DNA of 64,000 nucleotides, taken from assembly GCF_025813715.1 (NCBI RefSeq), contig NZ_CP107532.1:1860001-1924000 (forward strand). The letters run 5' to 3'. Origin of the DNA: Methylobacterium sp. FF17 (GTDB lineage Bacteria > Pseudomonadota > Alphaproteobacteria > Rhizobiales > Beijerinckiaceae). A model generated the notes under the pieces. It was given only the letters and a program-made list of their open reading frames with translations. It made no database searches and was not told the origin of the DNA. Both the position numbers and the translations under genes were made by a program. How positions within the stretch are numbered: the first letter of the stretch is position 1; each line of letters begins with the position of its first letter. This document shows positions 18,202 to 28,147 of the stretch, in pieces.

Positions 18202-19548
18202 ATGACCGCCACCCCCCTCGTGCGCTTCGCGCCATCCCCTACCGGCTACTTGCATATCGGCAATGCCCGGCCCGCCCTGCTGAACGCCCTGTTCGCGCGT
18301 GCGCATCAGGGCCGCTTCCTGCTGCGCCTCGACGACACCGATGCCGAGCGTTCGACGCAGGCCTTCGCGGAGGCCGTGGCCGAAGATCTCGCTTGGCTCG
18401 AGATCGTGCCCGATCTCTTCGCGCGGCAATCCGACCGGGCCGCGATTTACGATGCGGCCGCCGAACGGCTCAAGGCGATGGGCCGGCTCTATCCCTGCTA
18501 CGAGACGCAGGACGAACTGGAGCGCCGGCGCCGGCGCCAACTCGGGCGCGGCCAGCCGCCGATCTACGACCGCGCGGCGCTGGCCCTCACGCCGGCCGAG
18601 CGCACCGCTCTGGAGGCGGAGGGGCGCAAACCGCATTGGCGCTTCAAGCTCGACGCCCGCACCGTGGCCTGGCACGACCTCGTGCGGGGCGAGGCCACCG
18701 TGGATTGCGCCTCGCTGTCCGATCCGGTGCTCATCCGTGCCGATGGGAGCTATCTCTACACGCTGCCCTCCGTGGTGGACGACGCCGAGATGGGCATCAC
18801 CCACGTGATCCGGGGCGAGGACCACGTCACCAACACGGGCGTGCAGGTGCAGATCTTCGAGGCGCTGGGGAGCGCGATCCCGGTCTTCGGCCATCACAAC
18901 CTTCTGACAACGGCGGACGGGGAGGGGCTCTCGAAGCGTCTGGGCCACCTCTCGCTCCGGGGCCTGCGCGAGGCCGGCTACGAGCCGGCCGCCGTGCGCT
19001 CGCTCGCCGTGCTGACCGGGACGGCGGAATCCGTGCGCGCGGTGGCGAGCCTCGACGAACTCGCCGGATTGGTCGACCTCGCCCAGATCTCGCGGGCGCC
19101 CGCGAAATTCGATCCCCAGGAACTCGACGGCCTCAACGCACGCCTCGTCCACGCCATGCCCTATGCCGAGGTGGCTGACAGGCTCGCCGCCCTCGGTGTT
19201 CCCCCGGACGGGGCGCAAGCCTTCTGGGAAGCGGTGCGGCCCAACCTCGCCAAGGTCTCGGAGGCCGGCGACTGGTGGCGCGTGGTCGCCGGACCCGTGA
19301 CGCCGGTCATCGGCGACCCGGCCTTCATCGGGGCCGCCGCCGCGCTCCTGCCGGCGGAGCCCTGGGACGGTGAGACCTGGAAGACCTGGACGGGGGCGGT
19401 CAAGGCCACCACGGGCGCCAAGGGCAAGGCCCTGTTCATGCCCCTGCGCCTCGCCGTCACCGGCCTGGAGCACGGGCCGGATCTCGGCGGCCTGCTGCCC
19501 CTGATCGGTCGCGCGGCCGTGGCCCGCCGGCTCGCGGGCGCGGGCTGA
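18202..19548 (+). CDS. gltX: Glutamyl-tRNA synthetase
   Basis: Charges tRNA with glutamate using ATP. The 448-residue product has the class I signature [19 protein letters not shown] at the N-terminus and a KMSKS-like [10 protein letters not shown] near residue 242. The anticodon-binding region is shorter than in full-length GluRS and ends at [12 protein letters not shown]. Many alphaproteobacteria carry two GluRS genes; the length and diverged KMSKS (LSKR) suggest this is one paralogue, and which tRNA it prefers cannot be decided here. Start ATG 18202 gives the conserved N-terminus. Confidence 0.93.
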   Translation: MTATPLVRFAPSPTGYLHIGNARPALLNALFARAHQGRFLLRLDDTDAERSTQAFAEAVAEDLAWLEIVPDLFARQSDRAAIYDAAAERLKAMGRLYPCYETQDELERRRRRQLGRGQPPIYDRAALALTPAERTALEAEGRKPHWRFKLDARTVAWHDLVRGEATVDCASLSDPVLIRADGSYLYTLPSVVDDAEMGITHVIRGEDHVTNTGVQVQIFEALGSAIPVFGHHNLLTTADGEGLSKRLGHLSLRGLREAGYEPAAVRSLAVLTGTAESVRAVASLDELAGLVDLAQISRAPAKFDPQELDGLNARLVHAMPYAEVADRLAALGVPPDGAQAFWEAVRPNLAKVSEAGDWWRVVAGPVTPVIGDPAFIGAAAALLPAEPWDGETWKTWTGAVKATTGAKGKALFMPLRLAVTGLEHGPDLGGLLPLIGRAAVARRLAGAG

Positions 19549-19660
19549 CCCCAGCCCTTGCGGTGTGCGCACACCCGCCCCGCCGGCCCGGGTGGCTGTC
19601 GCGGGCGGGGTCGGGGCCTATATGCGGTCGAGATTTCCCGCACCCCGAGTCCCTGATCCG

Positions 19661-21589
19661 ATGAGCACCGACCCCGCCTCGGCGGCCCCGGGCGGCCCCG
19701 AGCCGTCCGCGCGCCCCGGCCTCGTCGCCACCTATCGCCGCCTCTGGCCCTACCTCTGGCCCCATGGCCGGCCCGATCTGCAGCGGCGCGTCTTCCTCGC
19801 CTTCGGCCTCCTCATCGTCGCGAAGTTCGTGACGATGGTGACGCCCTTCACCTTCAAGTGGGCCACCGACGCCCTGGTGGCGCTGACCGACGCCAAGCCG
19901 GGTGCGGCCATCCCCACGGGGCTCTTCGCGGCCCCCATGCTGCTCATCGGCCTCTACGGCCTGTCCCGCATCCTGATGGCGGGGCTCACGCAGGTGCGCG
20001 ACGGACTGTTCGCCAAGGTGGCGATGCATGCCGTGCGCCGCCTTGCGCTCCAGACCTTCGAGCACATGCACCGGCTGAGCCTGCGCTTCCACCTGGAGCG
20101 CAAGACCGGCGGACTGACCCGCGTGCTCGAGCGCGGGCGCGGCGGCATCGAGGAACTGTCGCGCCTGATGGTGCTGACGCTCGTACCGACCATCGTGGAG
20201 TTCCTCCTCGTCCTCGGCGTGCTCGCCTATGAGTTCGACTGGATCTACTCCGTCGTCGTGTTCGTGATGGTGGCCGCCTACCTCGCCTTCACCTGGAAGG
20301 CGACGCAGTGGCGCATCGAGATCCGCCGCCGGATGAACAATTCCGATACCGACGCCAACACCAAGGCGGTGGACTCGCTGCTCAACTTCGAGACGGTGAA
20401 GTATTTCGGCGCCGAGCTGCGTGAAGCCGAGCGCTACGACGTTTCCATGGCCAAGTACGAAAAGGCCTCGACGCAGACCTACGTCTCGCTGGCCATCCTC
20501 AACGCCGGTCAGGCGGTGATCTTCACCATCGGCATGACGGTCGTGATGTGGCTGGCGGCGCGCGACATCATGGCCGGGCGCACCACCATCGGCGGCTTCG
20601 TGCTGGTGAACACCATGCTGGTGCAGCTCTCGATGCCCCTGAACTTCATGGGCATGATCTACCGCGAGATCAAACAGGCGCTCATCGACATCGACGACAT
20701 GTTCCAGATCCTCCACCGCAACCCGGAGATCGCCGACCGGGCGGGCGCCGCGCCCCTCCGGATCTCCGACGGCGTGGTACGGTTCGAGGACGTGCGCTTC
20801 GCCTACGATCCCGCCCGACCGATCCTCAAGGGCGTCAGCTTCGAGGTGCCGGCCGGGCGGACGGTGGCCATCGTCGGCCCCTCGGGGGCGGGCAAGTCTA
20901 CCCTGTCGCGCCTGCTGTTCCGGTTCTACGAGCCGCAGGGCGGGCGCATCCTCATCGACGGTCAGGACATTGCCCAGGTCCGTCAGGCCAGCCTGCGGGC
21001 AGCCATCGGCATGGTCCCGCAGGACACCGTGCTGTTCAACGACACCATCGGCTACAACATCCGCTACGGCCGCTGGGACGCCACCGAGGCGGAGGTGCGC
21101 GCCGCCGCGTCGCTCGCCCAGATCGACCGCTTCATCTCCGCCCTGCCGGAGGGCTACGACACCCCCGTCGGCGAGCGTGGCTTGAAGCTCTCGGGCGGCG
21201 AGAAGCAGCGCGTCGCCATCGCCCGCACCATCCTGAAGGGGCCGCCGATCCTCGTCCTCGACGAGGCGACCTCGGCCCTCGACTCGTTCACCGAGCGCGA
21301 GATCCAGGATGCGCTGGACACGGTGAGCCAGGGCCGCACCACCCTGGTGATCGCCCACCGGCTCTCCACCGTCGTCAACGCCGACGAGATCATCGTCCTC
21401 GACAAGGGCGTCATCGTCGAGCGCGGCGACCATGCGGCGCTGCTGGAGCGGGACGGCGTCTACGCCGCCATGTGGAGCCGCCAGCGCGAGGCCGATGCCG
21501 CCCTGGAGGTCCTCCAGCGCAGCGAGGCGGCCGTGCCGCTCCCCGGAAGCCGGCTGGTCACCGCGCCGGAGCCGGTCCCGGCGGAGTAG
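19661..21589 (+). CDS. Atm1-type ABC exporter (fused membrane and ATPase domains)
   Basis: A 642-residue half-transporter. The membrane domain (about residues 40-330) includes FHLERKTGGLTRVLERG and NFETVKYFGAELREAERYD, which are hallmarks of the Atm1/ABCB7 group. The ATPase domain has Walker A GPSGAGKST near 406, signature LSGGEKQR near 510, Walker B ILVLDEATSALD near 530 and H-loop AHRLSTV. Atm1-type proteins export glutathione-related sulfur compounds or metal-glutathione complexes from the cytoplasm. ATG 19661 was chosen over an upstream ATG because the extra residues are Arg/Pro-rich. It follows gltX by about 110 bases. Confidence 0.93.
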   Translation: MSTDPASAAPGGPEPSARPGLVATYRRLWPYLWPHGRPDLQRRVFLAFGLLIVAKFVTMVTPFTFKWATDALVALTDAKPGAAIPTGLFAAPMLLIGLYGLSRILMAGLTQVRDGLFAKVAMHAVRRLALQTFEHMHRLSLRFHLERKTGGLTRVLERGRGGIEELSRLMVLTLVPTIVEFLLVLGVLAYEFDWIYSVVVFVMVAAYLAFTWKATQWRIEIRRRMNNSDTDANTKAVDSLLNFETVKYFGAELREAERYDVSMAKYEKASTQTYVSLAILNAGQAVIFTIGMTVVMWLAARDIMAGRTTIGGFVLVNTMLVQLSMPLNFMGMIYREIKQALIDIDDMFQILHRNPEIADRAGAAPLRISDGVVRFEDVRFAYDPARPILKGVSFEVPAGRTVAIVGPSGAGKSTLSRLLFRFYEPQGGRILIDGQDIAQVRQASLRAAIGMVPQDTVLFNDTIGYNIRYGRWDATEAEVRAAASLAQIDRFISALPEGYDTPVGERGLKLSGGEKQRVAIARTILKGPPILVLDEATSALDSFTEREIQDALDTVSQGRTTLVIAHRLSTVVNADEIIVLDKGVIVERGDHAALLERDGVYAAMWSRQREADAALEVLQRSEAAVPLPGSRLVTAPEPVPAE

Positions 21590-21601
21590 GCCGCGCCGGC
21601 C

Positions 21602-23155
21602 TCAGCCCCGCGTGCCGTCCTGCGACGCCGGGCCCTCCGGGGGCACCACGAAGATCTGCCCCGGATAGATGAGGTCCGGGTTGCGGATCTGCGGTTGGTT
21701 GGCGTCGAAGATCACCGTGTAGCGGGTGCCCTTGCCGTAGATGCGCCGGCTGATCTGCCAGAGGCTGTCGCCCCGGATGATCCGCGCGGTGCCGATCTCG
21801 GGCACGAACACGGTCGGGCTCGCCTCCGTGGAAGCCGGCAGCCTCTCCGAAGCGGCGTCCGGGGGAGTGCCGGGGAGTGCCATCGCGGCGCCGGTCGCGG
21901 CGAGGCCCGCGCGGGCCGTCCCGGCCTCGGGCGGCGCGGCTGCCGGCCGCAGGGAGGCGGGATTCTCGGGCGTTCCCACCCGCGCGCGCGCGGCCGAGCG
22001 CGTCGGCGCGGTGGTCGTGGCCTCGCCCGACGCGTCCGACTGCCCCTTCGCGGGCGGTTTGATCACGGTGGCGGGGACCGCGAAGGCGACTTCGGAGCGG
22101 GCCTTCACCTTGCCGGAGACCGAATCGACCTGATCGACCCGGATGCGGTAATCGCCCGGCAGAACCCCCCGGCCGATGGTGAAGGCCACCCGCCCGTCGG
22201 TGCCGGCGCTGCCGGGCGCCACCAGGGTGTCGTTGAGGTAGAGCCGCACGGTGGCACCGGGCTGGGCCCGGCTCGTGACGTAGAGCTTGCCGCCTTCTTC
22301 GGCCTCGACGCTGACGATCTTGACGGGTGCCGCCTTCTCCGCCGCCGCGGCAACGGCCGGCTTCGTCCCGCCGCGCGGCCCGGGCGATCCGGCCTGCCCG
22401 GCCTGAGACGGACGCGGACCGGTTCGAGCGGCGTCGGCGGGCATGTTCGTTGCGAGCCGATCGCCGTCCGGCCTGACAGGACCGGTTCCGGCCGTGACGG
22501 GATCCGGCTGCGAGAGCACGATGGTGGGTCTGTCGGGAGAGGTCAGGGCGATGAGGGGCTTGGTATCGCGGCCGGGGGCGACCATCACCGCCACGCTGTC
22601 GCGGGAAAGCCGGACCTGGCCGTCGGCGCCCGCGACGCGCAGGGTGATCTCAGAGCTTCCGGCGGGGAGAGCCGGGGGTACGATGGCGAACTGGCCGGAG
22701 GGATCGACCAGCGCACGCGCAATCGGCACGGAGTCGCGCAGGAGTTCCACGGTGGTATTGGGCGCGGCTCGTCCCGCGATCACGGCCTCGCCGTTGGGCT
22801 CGATCCGGATGATGTCGAAGCTCGGCGCCTCGCTGTCCGTCGGCACGGTCGGACCGTGATCCGGTCCTGGCCGTGCCTCCAGGGCCGCCCGGGGCTTTCC
22901 CGCCGGTCCCGCCCCCTCCCCGGGACGGTTGCCGGGTGCTGCCGGGACGTTCGGAGCCGCCGGGGGCGGGGCTGCACCATCCGGGACGCCGAGCCCGGCC
23001 GGGGCTTCGATCCCGGTTGGAGCCTCGAGCCCTGTGGGGGATCCGAGACCGCGCTTGAAGAGCGTGCCCACAGCGTACAGGGTGACCACCAGGGCAAAGC
23101 CCGCCAGAAGCCCCGCGCAGGCGAGGACGATGCTCCGTCGCAACTCCGCCCTCAT
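21602..23155 (-). CDS. LysM peptidoglycan-binding membrane-anchored protein
   Basis: A 517-residue protein with one N-terminal membrane helix (about residues 8-30), a long Pro/Ala/Gly-rich linker, two Ig-like segments (one near VIAGRAAPNTTVELLRDSVP, one near LYVTSRAQPGATVRLYLND), and a C-terminal LysM domain (IIRGDSLWQISRRIYGKGTRYTVIFDANQ, ending YPGQIFVVP). It is probably anchored in the inner membrane with LysM in the periplasm binding peptidoglycan. Start ATG has AAGGAGTG upstream. It is convergent with the ABC exporter. Cellular role unknown. Confidence 0.88.
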   Translation of the reverse strand: MRAELRRSIVLACAGLLAGFALVVTLYAVGTLFKRGLGSPTGLEAPTGIEAPAGLGVPDGAAPPPAAPNVPAAPGNRPGEGAGPAGKPRAALEARPGPDHGPTVPTDSEAPSFDIIRIEPNGEAVIAGRAAPNTTVELLRDSVPIARALVDPSGQFAIVPPALPAGSSEITLRVAGADGQVRLSRDSVAVMVAPGRDTKPLIALTSPDRPTIVLSQPDPVTAGTGPVRPDGDRLATNMPADAARTGPRPSQAGQAGSPGPRGGTKPAVAAAAEKAAPVKIVSVEAEEGGKLYVTSRAQPGATVRLYLNDTLVAPGSAGTDGRVAFTIGRGVLPGDYRIRVDQVDSVSGKVKARSEVAFAVPATVIKPPAKGQSDASGEATTTAPTRSAARARVGTPENPASLRPAAAPPEAGTARAGLAATGAAMALPGTPPDAASERLPASTEASPTVFVPEIGTARIIRGDSLWQISRRIYGKGTRYTVIFDANQPQIRNPDLIYPGQIFVVPPEGPASQDGTRG

Positions 23156-23376
23156 GACACGCCACTCCTTCGTCCACCGGTGCGGCGGTCGAAAACCCGC
23201 CGTGCGGGGTTCGGGCCCGTCGACAAACCGGCGATGGATGACGACATATTAACGAACATGATCGGAACACCAAATCACCTCCGCCCCTCCAGGGCCGGAT
23301 CTCCCGTGAAATCAGCAGTTTGGCTCGTGGACCGGGGCACGCCCGCCCGGGTCGCGGCGCATCAGGGAGGCCAGGC

Positions 23377-23979
23377 ATGGCTCCGGTAAGGACGGTCTGC
23401 GTCTATTGCGGCTCCGGATTCGGCGGCGACCCGGCCTTCACGGCCGCGGCCGAGACCCTGGGTCGGGCGCTGGCGGAAGCCGGCCTGGGCCTCGTCTATG
23501 GCGGCGGCAATGTCGGGCTGATGGGCACCGTGGCCCGCGCGGTCCTCGCCCATGGCGGCCACGTCACCGGCATCATCCCGGATTTCCTGAAATCCCGCGA
23601 GCGCATGCTCGACGAGATCCAGGAGACCATCGTCGTCGAGGACATGCACACCCGCAAGCGGCTGATGTTCGAGCGCTCCGACGCCTTCGTGGCGCTGCCG
23701 GGCGGCATCGGCACCTTGGAGGAACTGGTGGAGCAACTGACCTGGGCGCAACTCGGCCAGCACCGGAAGCCGATCCTGCTGCTCTCGGTGGCGGATTTCT
23801 GGACGCCGCTGCTGACGCTCTTCGACCACATGCGCGACCAGGGCTTCATCCGCGAGGGGCTCGACCTGAGCTACCTCGTGGCGAGCGAAGCCGAGGATGT
23901 GGTGGGGCTCCTGCGCGACGCGGCCGGCGCCACCGAGCCCGCCCCCGCCGCCGAGGCGCTGGTGGCGGAACGGTTCTGA
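23377..23979 (+). CDS. LOG family protein (TIGR00730-type)
   Basis: A 200-residue Rossmann-like protein with the family motifs VCVYCGSGFGGDP, GLVYGGGNVGLMG, FLKSRERMLDE and PGGIGTLEE (about residue 108). The PGGxGTxxE motif and the Arg/Glu pair are the active site of LOG nucleoside-monophosphate phosphoribohydrolases, which release cytokinin bases in plants and some bacteria. Methylobacteria are known cytokinin producers, so that activity is possible but unproven here. Start ATG has GGGAGG upstream. Confidence 0.92.
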   Translation: MAPVRTVCVYCGSGFGGDPAFTAAAETLGRALAEAGLGLVYGGGNVGLMGTVARAVLAHGGHVTGIIPDFLKSRERMLDEIQETIVVEDMHTRKRLMFERSDAFVALPGGIGTLEELVEQLTWAQLGQHRKPILLLSVADFWTPLLTLFDHMRDQGFIREGLDLSYLVASEAEDVVGLLRDAAGATEPAPAAEALVAERF

Positions 23980-23987
23980 GGGCATCT

Positions 23988-24020
23988 CGCTGCGCGGCGT
24001 CGTCCCGACGCGGCGCAGCG
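23988..24020 (+). other. Long hairpin between LOG and thiamine-binding genes
   Basis: Two 15-base arms (23988-24002 and 24006-24020) pair with one mismatch around a 3-base loop, 8 bases after the LOG stop and 20 bases before the next start. There is no T run; it could be an attenuating or RNA-stabilising hairpin within a two-gene transcript. Confidence 0.4.
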
Positions 24021-24039
24021 GTCGGCAAGGAGCAGCAGC

Positions 24040-24327
24040 ATGAAGGTCGTCGCGGATCTGTGCATCGTCCCGATGGGGGTCGGCCCCTCGGTCTCGCCCT
24101 ACGTGCGGGAGATCAAGGCGATCATTGATGCCAGCCCGTTGAACGCCGAGATGCATGCCAACGGCACCAACATCGAGGGCGAACTCGGCGACATCTGCGC
24201 GCTCGTCGAGGCCTGCGAGGCGCGGCTGAGCGAACTCGGCGTTCAGCGCGTGTTCTTCACCATGGCCTTCTCGTCGCGCCGCGACAAGGAACAGGCGATG
24301 GCGGACAAGCTGCGGGCGGTTCTCTGA
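24040..24327 (+). CDS. MTH1187-type thiamine-binding protein
   Basis: A 95-residue protein of the UPF0045/MTH1187 family, small ferredoxin-like proteins that bind thiamine or its phosphates. The sequence MKVVADLCIVPMGVGPSVSPYV, NAEMHANGTNIEGELG and VFFTMAFSSRRDKEQAM covers the whole domain. Its promoter is probably that of the LOG gene; the gap contains only a hairpin and a ribosome site (AAGGAGCAGCAGC). No thiamine riboswitch is visible in front. Confidence 0.88.
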   Translation: MKVVADLCIVPMGVGPSVSPYVREIKAIIDASPLNAEMHANGTNIEGELGDICALVEACEARLSELGVQRVFFTMAFSSRRDKEQAMADKLRAVL

Positions 24328-24355
24328 CCTGAAAGCGGTTCCCTGGCCGGCCCGG

Positions 24356-25735
24356 TCAGGACGCCACGCTCCAGGTCGTGCCGTCCTTGCCGTCCTTCAC
24401 GGTGACGCCGAGGCCGAGAAGCTCGTCGCGGACCCGGTCGGAGGCGGCCCAGTCCTTGGCGGCGCGGGCTGCCCGTCGGGCCTCGATCAGAGCCTCGACG
24501 CGGGCGACGTCGATACCGGCGGCCGAGATCGTGACCTGGTCGCGGGCCGACTTGGTCTGTGTGAGGAGCCCCAGCAGGTTCGCCCCGGCCTTGAGCGCGG
24601 CCGGATCGTCGAGGCGGTGCAGTTCGGACAGGGCGGCGGCGGTGTTGAGGTCGTCGAGCAGCGGTTCGAGCACGCCCTCGGGCGGCGTGGGCGCGGGGGC
24701 CGCGTCGCCGACGAGGCCGTACCAGCGCTCGGTCATCCGGGCGGCCTCCTCCAGGCCCCGCAGGGTCCAGTCGATGGGCTGGCGGTAATGGGTCTTGAGC
24801 ATGGCGAGGCGCGCGACCTCGCCCGGCCAATCCTTGAGCACGTCCCGGATGGTGATGAAGTTGCCGAGCGACTTCGACATCTTCTCCCCCTCCACCTGCA
24901 GGAAGCCGTTGTGCAGCCAGATATCGGCCATCACATCGGTTCCGAAGCAGCAGCGGGACTGCGCCACCTCGTTCTCGTGGTGGGGGAAGATGAGGTCGAT
25001 GCCGCCGGCATGGATATCGAAGCGCTCGCCGAGGTGCTTCCACGACATCGCCGAGCACTCGATGTGCCAGCCGGGCCGCCCGGGCTCGGTGATCCCGCAG
25101 GGGGAGGGCCAGGCGGGCTCGCCGGGCTTCGAGGGTTTCCAGAGCACGAAGTCGAGGGGTGAGCGCTTGTAGGGCGCGACCTCGACCCGGGCCCCGGCCT
25201 CCATCTCGTCCAGCGGGCGCTTCGAGAGGGCGCCGTAATCCGGCATGGAGGGCACGTCGAACAGCACGTGCCCCTCCGCCACGTAGGCGTGGCCGGCCCG
25301 CACCAGCCCGGCGATGATGGTGTGCATCTCGTCGATATGGTCGGTGGCGCGGGGCTCGATGAAGCGGGGGCGCTCGCCCGCTGCGTTCACGTCCTCCGGC
25401 ATCAGCACGCCGAGATCGCGGATGTCGGCGTGGAAGGTCTTCAGCGTCCCGTCGGTGAGTTCGCGGATCGTGATTCCGCGTTCGGCCGCGCGCGCGTTGA
25501 TCTTGTCGTCCACGTCCGTGACGTTGCGGGCGTAGGTGACGTGGGCCGCGCCGTAGAGGTGGCGCAGCAGACGGAACAGCAGGTCGAAGACGATGATCGG
25601 CCGGGCGTTGCCGATATGGGCCGCGTCGTAGACCGTCGGGCCGCAGGCATACATTCGCACGTGGGTCGGATCGATGGGCGTGAAGACGGCCTTCTCGCGG
25701 GTCAGCGTGTTGTAGAGCCGCAACATCGAGGCCAT
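24356..25735 (-). CDS. cysS: Cysteinyl-tRNA synthetase
   Basis: Charges tRNA-Cys in the cytoplasm. The 459-residue product has the zinc-binding and HIGH region [21 protein letters not shown], then [14 protein letters not shown], the zinc site residues in [14 protein letters not shown] and [13 protein letters not shown], and [12 protein letters not shown]. Length is normal. ATG 25735 is chosen because the upstream frame adds unrelated residues; MLRLYNT, three codons later, is an alternative. It is convergent with the thiamine-binding gene. Confidence 0.97.
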   Translation of the reverse strand: MASMLRLYNTLTREKAVFTPIDPTHVRMYACGPTVYDAAHIGNARPIIVFDLLFRLLRHLYGAAHVTYARNVTDVDDKINARAAERGITIRELTDGTLKTFHADIRDLGVLMPEDVNAAGERPRFIEPRATDHIDEMHTIIAGLVRAGHAYVAEGHVLFDVPSMPDYGALSKRPLDEMEAGARVEVAPYKRSPLDFVLWKPSKPGEPAWPSPCGITEPGRPGWHIECSAMSWKHLGERFDIHAGGIDLIFPHHENEVAQSRCCFGTDVMADIWLHNGFLQVEGEKMSKSLGNFITIRDVLKDWPGEVARLAMLKTHYRQPIDWTLRGLEEAARMTERWYGLVGDAAPAPTPPEGVLEPLLDDLNTAAALSELHRLDDPAALKAGANLLGLLTQTKSARDQVTISAAGIDVARVEALIEARRAARAAKDWAASDRVRDELLGLGVTVKDGKDGTTWSVAS

Positions 25736-26047
25736 GAAACCGTCCCTTAACGTCCCTGGCGCCCGGTCGCGCCACGTACCCTGATGAACCACAGCGCCCT
25801 GGTGTTCCGGGGCTTTTGCCGCGCCGGGCCCGATGCGCGCCACGCCTTCGCCGCCTTCGGCCGCCCCACCTGTTGCGCGGAGGCGACGGCCCCGGACCGC
25901 GTCCTGGGCTACCCCAAAACCATGAGCAATTCGAGTACGGCGCCCCGGCGGCTTTCCTCGAAAACGATCGCGGGAGGAAAGGCTTTGTTAACCGGACCCT
26001 CCGAGATTTTCGCCCCAGACGCACCCGACATCAGCAAGGTTCTGCCC
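25736..26047. other. Intergenic region between divergent genes
   Basis: 312 bases between the cysS start and the next start. An open frame on the plus strand crosses it but lacks any recognisable sequence, and the downstream gene begins cleanly at its signal peptide. No RNA or repeat seen. Confidence 0.4.
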
Positions 26048-26389
26048 ATGCGCCGCGCGGCCGCCGAAATCGGCGCTCTCCTCGCCCTCGCCCTGTCCGC
26101 TCACACCGCCCTGGCGGCGGCGGACGGCGAGAGCCCCGGGAAGGCGCCCGCCTCCATGGAGAAGACGTTCCTGATCCCGTCGAGCGAGGGCTACGGCGTG
26201 GGTGATTGCCTCACCAACGGCGACAGCAGCTGCGGCCAGGTGGTGGCCAATGCCTGGTGCGAGGCCCAGGGCTTCGCCTCGGCCGGCTCCTTCGGCGTCG
26301 CCGCCCAGGACGAGTATACCGGCGCGATTCCAGCCCCGCCCGTGGTCAAGCCGTCCGAGCGCCCGATCCGCATCACCTGCCAGGATTGA
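26048..26389 (+). CDS. Small secreted conserved protein
   Basis: A 113-residue protein with a signal peptide (MRRAAAEIGALLALALSAHTALAAA, cleaved near residue 23). The mature part contains GYGVGDCLTNGDSSCGQVVANAWC, with cysteines well placed for disulfides, and a final Cys in ITCQD. I recall similar short periplasmic proteins in Methylobacterium and relatives but no function. ATG 26048 is set by the signal peptide and an AAGG upstream; the frame is open further upstream. Confidence 0.7.
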   Translation: MRRAAAEIGALLALALSAHTALAAADGESPGKAPASMEKTFLIPSSEGYGVGDCLTNGDSSCGQVVANAWCEAQGFASAGSFGVAAQDEYTGAIPAPPVVKPSERPIRITCQD

Positions 26390-26395
26390 TTGGTC

Positions 26396-26420
26396 CGGGC
26401 CCCCGGCGCGCGAGGGCCCG
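26396..26420. terminator. Hairpin between convergent genes
   Basis: CGGGCCC (26396-26402) and GGGCCCG (26414-26420) form a 7-bp stem in the gap between two convergent genes. No T run follows on either strand, so termination is uncertain. Confidence 0.3.
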
Positions 26421-26442
26421 TCCGCGACGTGTCGCTCCCGAG

Positions 26443-26961
26443 CTACCGGTCCATGAACGCGTCGCAGCGTGGCGGCGGCTCCGTGCCCCAGGGCATCAGG
26501 GGCACGGCCGAAGTGGAGTTCTTCGGCGAGCCCTGGATGACCTTGTCCGAATAGACCATGTAGATCAGCGTGTTGCGCTTCGCATCGCAGCCGCGCACGA
26601 TCTGCATGGACTTGAAGATCAGCGAGCGGCGCTCGCTGAACACCACCGCGCCCTGCTTGAACTTCTCCTTGAACTGCACGGGGCCGACCTGCCGGCAGGC
26701 CAGCGAGATATCGGAGACATCCTCGGCGAGACCCAGGGTGCCCTTGATGCCGCCCTTCTCCGGTTGCGTGTACCAGCAGGCCACACCCGCCACCGACGGG
26801 TCGTCGATGCCGTAGACCACGAGCTTGTCGTTGGGGGTCAGGGGGCGCCACACCGTCGACTTGTCGAAGATGCGGTCCGCATCGTCCGCCCGCGCGGACG
26901 GTGCCGCCAGGCCCAGACCCACCGCCAGCGCACATCCTGTGAGACACCGAAGCCACATCAT
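26443..26961 (-). CDS. creA: CreA family protein
   Basis: A 172-residue periplasmic protein of the CreA family. It has a signal peptide ending near ARADD (residue 26), then IFDKSTVWRPLTPNDKLVVYGIDDPSVAGVACWYTQPEKGGIKG, SLACRQVGP and the conserved RNTLIYMVYSDKVIQGSPKNS. Two to four cysteines may form disulfides. CreA proteins are widespread but their role is unknown. GGAGGGGAATGATACG precedes the ATG, and a second in-frame ATG follows immediately. Confidence 0.93.
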   Translation of the reverse strand: MMWLRCLTGCALAVGLGLAAPSARADDADRIFDKSTVWRPLTPNDKLVVYGIDDPSVAGVACWYTQPEKGGIKGTLGLAEDVSDISLACRQVGPVQFKEKFKQGAVVFSERRSLIFKSMQIVRGCDAKRNTLIYMVYSDKVIQGSPKNSTSAVPLMPWGTEPPPRCDAFMDR

Positions 26962-27110
26962 CGTATCATTCCCCTCCAGTTTGGTCCGAGCGGATGTGGG
27001 AAGGGTGTCGCCGCCGCGCGAGGGCAGTTAGGTAACTTACGTTTAGCCCGTTCGCCTGCGCTTCGTGACAGTCCGCGTGGCGTCGTCCAACCTCCCATTG
27101 CAATCAGGCC

Positions 27111-28115
27111 ATGCCGCTGATCCCTGCCCAGATCCGCACGCTCGTCCGAGTGCTTGCCGGCGTCTTCGCCGCCGTCATCCTGGTGGACGCCGCCGAGGCG
27201 CAGACCTCGGCTTGCCTGCGCTATCGCTCCGAACTCGCGGGGCTCAGCGACGGGGCCAGCACCGCGCGGGCGCTGCAGAACGAGATCGGGCGTCTCAACG
27301 CCTATTATCGCACCTTGAACTGCGAGGGCGGGAAGTTCCTGTTCTTCGATTCGCGCCCTCCACAATGCGGCGCGGTCGAGCAGCGCATCCGCGCGCTCAA
27401 TGCCGGCTACGGCGCCGAGAACGGCGAGGTCACGGCCGCGCGCCGCCGCCAACTGACGGAGGCCATCGCCTCCGCCTGCACGGACGCGGCGAGCCGCACC
27501 CTCATCAGGGCCGCCGAGGGGGCGCCCGGGGATCAGCGGGCGCGGGGCGGAGCGCAGGTGATCTGCGTGCGCAACTGCGACGGTGCCTACTTCCCGATGA
27601 CCAACCTGCCCGACGGCCGCGAGGGGGCGGACGAACTCTGCCAAGCCCTCTGCCCCGGCGCCGAGGCCGCCGCCTACTCGATGCCCCATGGCGACGACGC
27701 TTTGAAGCATGCCGCCACCCTGAAGGGCAGCCGCGCCTATGCCGCGCTTCCCAACGCGTTCAAGTTCCGCACGCGCTTCACCCCGAATTGCTCCTGCAAG
27801 CGCGAGGGACAGAGTTGGGCCCAGTCCCTCGTCAAGGCCGAGAGCATGCTGGTCCGGCACAAGGGCGACATCTTCGTCACGCCGATGCAGGCCGAGGCCC
27901 TGTCGCGCCCGCCCAAGGTGCGCCTCACCCTGGTGGGCCGGGCGGACAAGACCGCGGCCGGACTCGCCGCCGATGCGGCCTCGCGCAGCGGCGTGGTCGC
28001 GTCCGATGTCCCGGCGGCTCCGGAGCCCGTCACGGTCACCGGGGAGGAGCGGCAGGCCGTGCGGATCATCGCGCCGAACCTGTTCTCGACGGCGCCCCGC
28101 CAGGGCACACCCTGA
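27111..28115 (+). CDS. DUF2865 domain-containing secreted protein
   Basis: A 334-residue protein with an N-terminal signal or anchor (about residues 8-30, ending AAEAQT). The mature domain is DUF2865: SACLRYRSELAGL, an LNCEGGKFLFFDSRPPQC segment, then VICVRNCDGAYFPM, LCQALCPGAEAAAYSMP and TPNCSCKREGQSWAQSL. Its many paired cysteines suggest disulfides outside the cytoplasm. Function unknown. It lies 92 bases ahead of the OmpA-domain gene, same strand. Confidence 0.85.
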   Translation: MPLIPAQIRTLVRVLAGVFAAVILVDAAEAQTSACLRYRSELAGLSDGASTARALQNEIGRLNAYYRTLNCEGGKFLFFDSRPPQCGAVEQRIRALNAGYGAENGEVTAARRRQLTEAIASACTDAASRTLIRAAEGAPGDQRARGGAQVICVRNCDGAYFPMTNLPDGREGADELCQALCPGAEAAAYSMPHGDDALKHAATLKGSRAYAALPNAFKFRTRFTPNCSCKREGQSWAQSLVKAESMLVRHKGDIFVTPMQAEALSRPPKVRLTLVGRADKTAAGLAADAASRSGVVASDVPAAPEPVTVTGEERQAVRIIAPNLFSTAPRQGTP

Positions 28116-28147
28116 AGGCGGGGCGACGGGACGTGATGGGGTTGAAC

